64,000 nucleotides of DNA, from assembly GCF_001540865.1 (NCBI RefSeq), contig NC_033635.1:10835029-10899028 (forward strand), read 5' to 3'. This document shows positions 57,143 through 64,000 of the stretch, piece by piece. Each line of letters begins with the position of its first letter. Position 1 is the stretch's first letter. Made by a program: the position numbers and the translations under genes. The notes under the pieces were generated by a model, which saw only the letters and a program-made list of their open reading frames with translations, made no database searches and had not been told where the DNA came from. The stretch comes from Ananas comosus. Taxonomy: Eukaryota; Streptophyta; Magnoliopsida; Poales; Bromeliaceae.

Positions 57143-59586
57143 ATGAATCCAATTCGAGCCGAGCTTCGCATGTCCGCGGCGGGGGAAGCGGCTCCGACGA
57201 CCGAGTCCGCGGCGGAGATCGCCCCGATGCTGTTGCGGACTCGGAGCTCAGCGGTGGGCGCCAAAGATCGCGCCTTTGAGGTGCCCCTCGCCCCCGGATC
57301 GGATCTTGCTTCTGGGTTCTCGTCGTTGAGCGATTTGGTTCGGGGATTTAGGGTTTTCAGGCGGAGCGCCGCCCCCGCGAGGTTCCTCTGCTTCTCCGGC
57401 GGCGGGTGGGTCGACATCGCCCGCCATGTGTTCGACGTATTGCGTCAGGGGTTTGTTCGCGGGAGAACGTCGGTCGAAGCTTCGGTTGATGGGAAGCTGT
57501 GTGTGTTCGATTTCCTCAGGATGGTTCGGGTCGAATTGGAGACCGGTGAGGCGAATTCGATCGCGTGGATTGATGTTGACGGGAAGTGCTTCTTCCCGAG
57601 GACGGTGTTGGATGATCAGCGGAAAGATGCCTCCTTTCCCAAGCTAGAGATTGCAATAAGAATCGCCGGTGATTCTTCATCGTCGTCGTCGGATTGTAAT
57701 TCCAAGAAGAAGCGAGATTTTGCAGCGAATTCCACTCAAGAATGGTCCGACGAGAGTCCCGAGGCGTCCGCCATGCTTACCTCAGAAAGAGTAACAAGAT
57801 GGACCAATTTGGAAGCTCTTGATGGTGGGGATAGATACTACAAGGTTGTGGAGAAACTGTTTCTCGCCGGGATGCGGAGACACGCGCCGAACACCGTCGT
57901 GACGTCGATACGGAAATGCTCACATGCCAGCCGCTCGACAAATTGCCGATTGAGAGCCTTTCAGTTGCAGACGCAGATGATGGGGGCTGTGAGGGGTGAT
58001 GGCAATGTGAAGTTTGGGTGGTTCGGCGGGTCCGCGAGTGATGTGGCCGCTATCGCGGCTCACGGGTTCGGAAAGCCAAACAATGGTTCACTCGGCCCCG
58101 AGGCCCATGGGGTTGGTGTCCACCTAACGCCACCGCATTCTCCGTATCGGAGGTAAGATGTTTCATAGTTCGTAGAGATAGTCCTTTGACTTTTGATGAA
58201 TTGTAATTTGGGCTCTAAATTTTTCGGTTTAATGGATTAGTTCTCGACTTTTATGTAGGAATATGAAATTGCGAGGCAAGATGCTTCATAGTTCATAGAG
58301 AGAATCCCTGGACTTCTGATGAATTGTGATTTGGGGCTCTAAATTTTTTGTTTGAACGGATTAGTTCTCGACTTCTATGTAGGAATACAAAATTGCGACT
58401 AAAAGATTTATGATTTTACTCATGATTTTTTAGATGGTGATTCACTTCTGTGATAATCAAATTTCTTGTTACTGAAAAAATGCACCTATTGCTAATATCG
58501 CAAAAATCAGATACTAGTATTAACTGATAGTGAAAAAATTATTGAAGTTTAGGATTATTAGTACCTATAACCATCTATAACCATCTAGCAAGATCAATTT
58601 TTGATCACTCTCTTGTTTGCTTTCAGCGCCTTGTTATCAGAAGCTGACGAGAAAGGCGAGCAGCACATCGTGCTGTGCCGTGTCCTTATGGGGAGAACCG
58701 AGCAAGTTTCAGAAGGTTCGTCGCAGTTCCATCCTAGCAGCGACGAGTACGATAGCGGGGTCGACGACCTTAAAAACCCTAGATGGTATATTGTTTGGAG
58801 CACTCACATGAACACTCACATACTCCCTGAGTATGTTGTGACCTATAGGTCATCAAACAAACAACAAAGTATGTTCTCAATCTTCTCTTTTTTTCACTAC
58901 AGGAAAACATATTAAAAAAAAGTTGTTAGATGTTCTCTGTTTTTGGTTGTGATGTACTGTTTGAATTTGTAGGTTCACAGAGGATAGCAACTACTGAGAG
59001 AAAACCTCTTGTGGTTGGTCTTTGCTTCCCTAAGCTATTTTCAGAGATTGGGAGTATTCTTCCATCATCAGGAGCACAAAATTTAGAGATTTGGTACAAG
59101 GATTTCAAGGTAAATTATAAATGCTAACTCGACACTTCATCCCCAACATCTGTTCAAGGCTCTATATATTTGCCTGGCTGGTGCTTTTGTGAAGATGTTG
59201 CTCGAGTATAACTCTTTGAAGAAGCATGAATGTTTTTTGTTACACGTGTTAAAGTATCCTATACAACTACTCATTGCAGAAGAAGCAAAAGCTTTAAATT
59301 GGTGTATTTGCTCATTGTGATTGAAAGCTTATCTTTAGCTACTCGCAACAAGACACTTGGAACCTTCTTCTTTTTTTTTTAACTTGTTAACAAAAAGACC
59401 AGTTTCTTTAAGCTTCTGCTTTTGGAGTAGACAATCTGTTCCAGAAATCAGAATTTTTAAGTCTCAAACATATACTTGTAACTGCAGGAAGGGAAGATGA
59501 GGAAGGACGTGTTCATCAAATCCTTGAGGGCCCTCGTCGGCGACAAAGCATTAGCTTCATTAATCAAGAAAATTCGGGGATACTAA
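57143..59586 (+). CDS. RCD1/SRO-family protein (WWE, PARP-like, RST)
   Basis: Four exons (57143-58152, 58627-58868, 58973-59109, 59488-59586) encode 495 residues with GT-AG introns. A WWE-type region spans about 78-155 (ARFLCFSGGGWVDIARHVF, then AWIDVDGKCFFP). An acidic serine linker leads to a PARP-like fold at about 230-415 (KVVEKLFLAGMRRHAP, VKFGWFGGSASDVAAIAAHG, VGVHLTPPHSPY, HIVLCRVLMG), and an RST region closes the protein (about 430-495). The histidine-tyrosine-glutamate triad of active PARPs is not evident, in keeping with SRO proteins being inactive hubs. RST domains bind transcription factors such as DREB2A, so a nuclear stress-regulatory role is likely. It has the type-A order but is shorter than Arabidopsis RCD1. 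The ATG at 57143 is the first in frame after the TATA box. Confidence 0.92.
58150..58395 (+). repeat. 123-bp tandem duplication across SRO intron-1 donor
   Basis: Copy 1 starts at the exon-intron junction (GGAG-GTAAGATG, donor GT at 58153-58154). Copy 2 starts 123 bases later and reads GCGAG-GCAAGATG (GC at 58276-58277). The bodies (CATAGTTC, TTTTGATGAATTGTAATT-like, GGATTAGTTCTCGACTT, AGGAATA.. AAATTGCG) match with few differences. Confidence 0.9.
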
Positions 59587-60959
59587 CGAATATCTGTTCG
59601 AAGGTGATGCTGTGATTGCTGTCGCTTCATTGCACAAGCGGACAGAAAATTATATGTGAATCTATTATCTTCTTCTTGGGGTGTCGTTGTTTTCCTTATG
59701 AAAAAAGGACAAGTGATCTTCACTTGGATGAAATCCAGAAATTTTGAGTTTCAGCGAATCAATTGTCCCTTCTACATCCCTGATAGAAGGGTGCAAGAAT
59801 TACAATTACAAGTAGTTGAACTTTATACAATGTAAGAAGTGATGTTGTATTACAAACGCAGCAAATTGTAACTCATGGCCATTTTGTTGGTTCCATAAAT
59901 GGATTTATACGTCGAACAACTCGAGTCGCATTTAGTTTGCATTTGAGCCAACTGAGAGAGCTGTTCATCTTCCAAAAGCTCACAGGGTTAAAAAGTAGGG
60001 TGCTGGTGATAGCTGCATCTTTGCTTAAACCATGCAGAGAATTTGGCTTTGAATAGTGTTTGGCGACAGTGAACTACGACAATGAGATGGATGATCTATT
60101 ACAGGTAAATTGAAATGGTTACACACAAGTGGTACCGACTCGTAAAGTGGATTAATATCCCTGTGAGGAATCATTTCTCCAATTGACTAGTTGGACCATT
60201 AAGCATAAGTTGTGCTGTTGATTACTGTGAGCATTATTGTAAGTGAGATTCCAACACTACTGCAATGCTGGGAGAATAGATTCAGCAATTTGAAACCACT
60301 CAGATTATTCTTTGTGGAGCTGAGCAGTGTTAAAGCAAGCATAAGAATCTGTTGAAGCTTGATGATGCAGCAAAAGTTATCTCCAAAAGAATAAAGCTGA
60401 GAGTTGTTGAGATTTGAGTGGCAGGACATGAATCACCTTATTCAGCAATTATGTGTAGTAGTAATCTTCATGCATACATGTGTTTAGCTATGAGATTGTC
60501 ACATATGGATATTTCTTGAATAATGTAGTGAAGTAAATGGAACTTCAACTAAAAGCTTGAAGATGCAATTAAAATTCCATTTTACGACGTGTTTAGCTTG
60601 CATAGTACTTCTATCGAACAACAGCGGGTGAAAAGTATCTAGCGATATGCTTCTCAGTTATATAGTCATGCAACTGTATTTCCTCGTAACTGCTTAGATC
60701 TGGTCGAGACCATGTTATTATGCGGCGATTCTAAATCCAAAGTTCTCTCAAATTTCTGAAATTTTGCACCTGAACTTAGAAACTCCAAAAAAAAAAAAAA
60801 AAAACAGAAATTGAAGAAGTTAGGCCTCTTTTGGATGCTACCTTTTTTTTCCTTTTTTCTTTTTTCCTTTCATGTTCTTGTTGTTTTACTAAAGTTATCT
60901 ATAAGATATTATCCAAAAATGTAAGTTTTGATAGTAAACATTTTTTGTACGTTACTAAT
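59587..60959. other. SRO 3-prime region and intergenic DNA
   Basis: No second gene is seen. The first 250 bases are likely the 3-prime UTR. A poly(A) run lies near 60788-60804 and T-rich words at 60840-60870, before the copia LTR. Confidence 0.5.
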
Positions 60960-61400
60960 TGAAAGAGGCAACTCTATCTCTCTTTAATAGAACATTCTAG
61001 AATGCTCTATCCCTTTCCAATTCTCTACTAGCTAATGGAGCACTCTAGAAAACTCTAGGAACAAAGTGCTCCCTACTTGCTAATAGAGCACTTTAGTGAG
61101 TTCTAGAAGTAAGTACTCTAGAATATTCTAGAGTACTCATGTATGTAGGTTGGAGCCTATAAATAGGTGTGAGGCCTCCACACCAAGTGTGCAAGAGTGT
61201 GAGAGTGAAGAGTGTGAGTGAGGTAGTAGTGAAGAAAGGGTGTGAGTGGTGGTGTGAGGTAAGGAAGTTTTGTGAGGTGTAGTGTTAGTAGTGAAGTAGT
61301 GTGTGAGGTTTGTAGTCTTTTGGGTGTATGTGAATGAGAGTTATTTTGTGTGTATAATAAAGAGAGTTTTATTATTAGTCTCGTACGCCAATACTCTACA
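60960..61400 (+). repeat. 5-prime LTR of the copia element
   Basis: The right border ends ACTCTACA just before the primer-binding site. The left border TGAAAGAGGC at 60960 is a best guess based on the TG rule. It contains many CTCTAGAA/TTCTAGA words, a TATA box TATAAATA at 61158-61165, a GTGAG-rich leader and AATAAAGAG near 61356. Confidence 0.65.
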
Positions 61401-61401
61401 A

Positions 61402-61419
61402 TTTGGTATCAAAGCCAGA
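61402..61419 (+). other. Primer-binding site (initiator tRNA-Met type)
   Basis: TTTGGTATCAAAGCCAGA closely resembles the plant consensus TGGTATCAGAGC, complementary to the 3-prime end of initiator tRNA-Met, and follows the LTR end by one base. Confidence 0.8.
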
Positions 61420-61583
61420 TTGTGGAAAATATTCTGCTAGTTAAGTCTGTGATATTCTGCCAGTCCAGGCAGTTAAATACCGATATAAGCAGAGATTCTG
61501 CTGGTGCACAGTCTGGGACTGTGAAGTTGGTTGGTCTGGGACGAGACTTACTTGGTTGACTGCTGGGCAATCACCAAGTCACT

Positions 61584-64000
61584 ATGACAGATCTTGTTGG
61601 TACAACTAGCAGAATTAAGAAACTAAATAACCATAATTATGGTTATTAGCAAACCTGCACTGAGTCCTACCTATAAGGGCAGGACTTGTGGGAGGTAATC
61701 GGTGGTGCTGAAACAACTCCACTACCGAAGGAGAATGCAGAAGTGTTCAGAAAATGGCGTATCAAGGCAGGGAAGGCAATGTTCGTTCTGAAGACATCAA
61801 TTGAAGAAGAGCTGCTGGAGCATATCAAAGAAGCAGATACACCCAAGGCTGCATGGGACACTCCCGCCTCGTTATTTTCAAAGAAGAACGATGCTCAACT
61901 TCAACTTCTGGAGAATGAGCTGATGACGATATCTCAGGGCAGCATGACGATTAGCCAGTACTTCATGAAGGTAAGATCTCTCTGCCGTGAAATTTCCCAA
62001 TTAGATCCACAGTCAAAAATTAGTGACCAGCGGATGAAGAGAATTATTATTCACGGCCTAAAACCCGAATATAACGGGTTCATTACTGCTATTCGAGGCT
62101 GGCCCACTCAACCAACGTTGGTGGAACTAGAAAATTTACTGGCTAATCAGGAGACTCTAGCCAAACAGATGGCTGGAGTCTCACTGAAAACTGAAGAGGA
62201 GGCACTCTTCAGCAGTAGAAGAAAAGGTCGAGCAACAGGAGAGCCAAGAAATGTGAAACCGCTGAAGGAGTTCAGTGGGTCAAAACAAAGGTTGGAAGAG
62301 AGCCACCTGACAGGGGGAGTCCACAACCAGAAAGAGCAAAATACCTGGCAGTTTAAAGGCGACAAACGGCGAAGCGGAAAGTGTTACAACTGCGGCAAGA
62401 AAGGACACTTCGCCCGAGACTGTTGGCACATGAAGAAACAAGCACAAGGCAATATGGCAACATTAGGTGACCACCAAGTAGCATACAACAGTGAAGAAGA
62501 GTGGGATGCTGAAGCCTCCTTCGCCATCATAAAGCCAGAAGAAGACCGTCACTCAGACAAGGAGGAGGCTCTCAAAGAACAAAGGTTGAAAGACACTGCT
62601 GCAGAGGAGAAGACGGCGTCAGGGCAAGAAGAAAGTGGTCAACCTTCTACGGAGTCAACCAGTGACGAGTATCAACTCCAGAAGTCTCTGGAATCTTGGC
62701 GAACTGGCATGCATTATCAAACCCTAGAAGAAGATCGACTAAGCCAACTTGAAGATACAGGTACGCAGTTACGAAGATCTTCTAGGCAAAGAAAATTTAA
62801 TCCTAAGTATGCAAATGCTGCTCTCGCCGAAGAAGAAGAGACTCCAAAAGAGCCAAACTCCTACGAAGAAGCAGTTACAAGTAAAGAGTGGAAGAACGCG
62901 ATGGACGAAGAGATCCAGGCACTGAAGCAGAATCAAACTTGGGAGCTGGTACCAAAGCCAAAGGATGTGAAGCCTATATCATGTCGATGGGTATATAAAG
63001 TAAAGACTCGTCCAGATGGATCAGTAGAGAGGTACAAAGCTAGACTAGTTGCTCAAGGATTCTCACAGCAATATAGACTGGACTATGACGAGACATTCAG
63101 TCCGGTGGCTAAGATCACAACCGTACGAGTGTTGATAGCACTTCCCGCCAGCAAATCATGGAAGCTATGGTAAATGGACGTGAATAATGCATTCTTACAT
63201 GGGGAGGTCGATCGAGACATATACATGGAGCAACCAAAAGGCTTCGAAAGTAAAACTCATCCTCAGTACGTGTGTAAGTTAAGGAAAGCCGTCCACGGAC
63301 TAAAACAGGCACTAAGAGCATGGTATGACAAAATAGGTGAGTTCCTAGTGCAAAGCGGATATCAAGTTACACCTGCAGATTCAAGCTTATTCGTCAAGAA
63401 GCAACAGGAGAAGATATCCATCGTGCTGGTCTACGTGGATGACCTAATCATTACTAGAGATGATGAAGAGGAGATTAATAGCATAAGAGAGAATCTATCT
63501 ATACGCTTTCAAATGAAGGAGCTCGGAGAACTGCGACACTTTCTTGGGCTCGAGGTGGAGCGCATTCCTATGTCAACAAAAGTACGCAAAGGATATTCTC
63601 CAAAGGTATGGCATGTTAAACTGTAAGCCTATCTCTACACCTATGGAGCCAAATATCAGATTATGTGCAGAAGAAGGGAAGGAATTGGCTAACTCAACTA
63701 TGTATCGACAACTGGTCGGTAATTTAATATATCTAACTATGACCCGACTAGACATAGCTTATGCAGTTGGAGTAGTTAGTCGATACATGCAACGGCCAAA
63801 GAAACCCTATCTAGAAGCAGTTCGACGTATTCTAAGGTATATAAAAGGGACTATCGACTACGGCCTCCTGTATAGAAAAGGAGAGGCTTGTGAGCTCAGA
63901 GGCTACTGTGATGCTGACTATGCTGGAGATCATGATACAAGACGATCAACTACTAGATATGCATTCAACCTTGGTTCAGCAGTAGTCTCTTGGTGCAGTA
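61584..64000 (+). pseudogene. Copia gag-RT-RNase H remnant, protease and integrase deleted
   Basis: The gag starts at ATG 61584 and meets in-frame stops at 61647-61649 (TAG) and 61674-61676 (TAA). From there an open frame runs to the stop at 63171-63173 (TAA). It has the gag body, a CCHC zinc knuckle CYNCGKKGHFARDC (about 62382-62423), an acidic linker and the start of copia RT (CRWVYKVKTRPDGSVERYKA). RT continues in the same frame with AFLHGEV and the catalytic LVYVDDLI, then the frame changes near 63558-63567. The remaining sequence reads on in the other frame through [19 protein letters not shown] and the RNase H start [16 protein letters not shown] to the window end. No protease DTG or integrase HHCC/DDE region is present. 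It is a defective copy. Confidence 0.9.

Larger units (their letters stand above)
60960..64000 (+). mobile_element. Ty1/copia LTR retrotransposon, broken, cut by the window end
   Basis: Order: 5-prime LTR (about 60960-61400), iMet-type primer-binding site (61402-61419), gag from 61584, then reverse transcriptase and the start of RNase H to the last base. Protease and integrase are missing: only about 450 bases separate the gag zinc knuckle and RT. The coding frame is broken by several stops and a frameshift, so the element is not autonomous. The 3-prime LTR lies beyond the window. Confidence 0.9.

Overview
This is a nuclear plant DNA window. Spliced genes with GT-AG introns and strongly AT-rich intergenic DNA indicate a plant, and very GC-rich first exons in the receptor kinase and SRO genes suggest a monocot. 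Abundant GA/CT and TA microsatellites, several Ns in repeats and layered plant transposons fit this. I cannot name the species.

I assembled seven protein-coding genes exon by exon, and every junction keeps frame. In order they are: an AP-3 sigma adaptin (+, 6351-9047), an LRR receptor-like pseudokinase of the At2g16250 type (-, 9889-13179), a SHG1/BOD1-domain protein with PPGF motifs (+, 17240-19748), a conserved 77-residue protein of unknown function (-, 20466-20790), a Maf-family nucleotide pyrophosphatase (+, 22442-25446), a group IVa bHLH transcription factor (+, 38473-40968) and an RCD1/SRO protein with WWE, PARP-like and RST regions (+, 57143-59586). One tRNA-Arg(CCU) lies at 4789-4861 on the minus strand. 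The genes do not form a pathway; they look like ordinary independent plant genes.

Layout: 1-6.3 kb is repeat-rich, with a hAT-like element that carries two nested MITEs, the tRNA and a Mutator-like TIR element. 6.3-25.5 kb is the gene-dense part. 25.5-38 kb is gene-poor, with a solo LTR, a decayed LINE, tandem repeats and a small TIR element. 38-41 kb holds the bHLH gene. 41-57 kb is a 16-kb repeat field with MITE families, a SINE with an 11-bp target-site duplication and a Pack-MULE-like element. 57-60 kb holds the SRO gene. From about 61 kb to the window end there is a broken Ty1/copia element.

The most interesting points are: a Mutator-like element that has captured an NTF2-domain exon of a G3BP-like gene; a SINE and a LINE that share their 3-prime tail; three single-base frame changes within about 90 bp of the receptor-kinase LRR region that cancel out; a GC-AG intron in the bHLH gene; a 123-bp tandem duplication of the SRO intron-1 donor in which GT has become GC; and a copia element with gag nearly adjoining reverse transcriptase, without protease or integrase.
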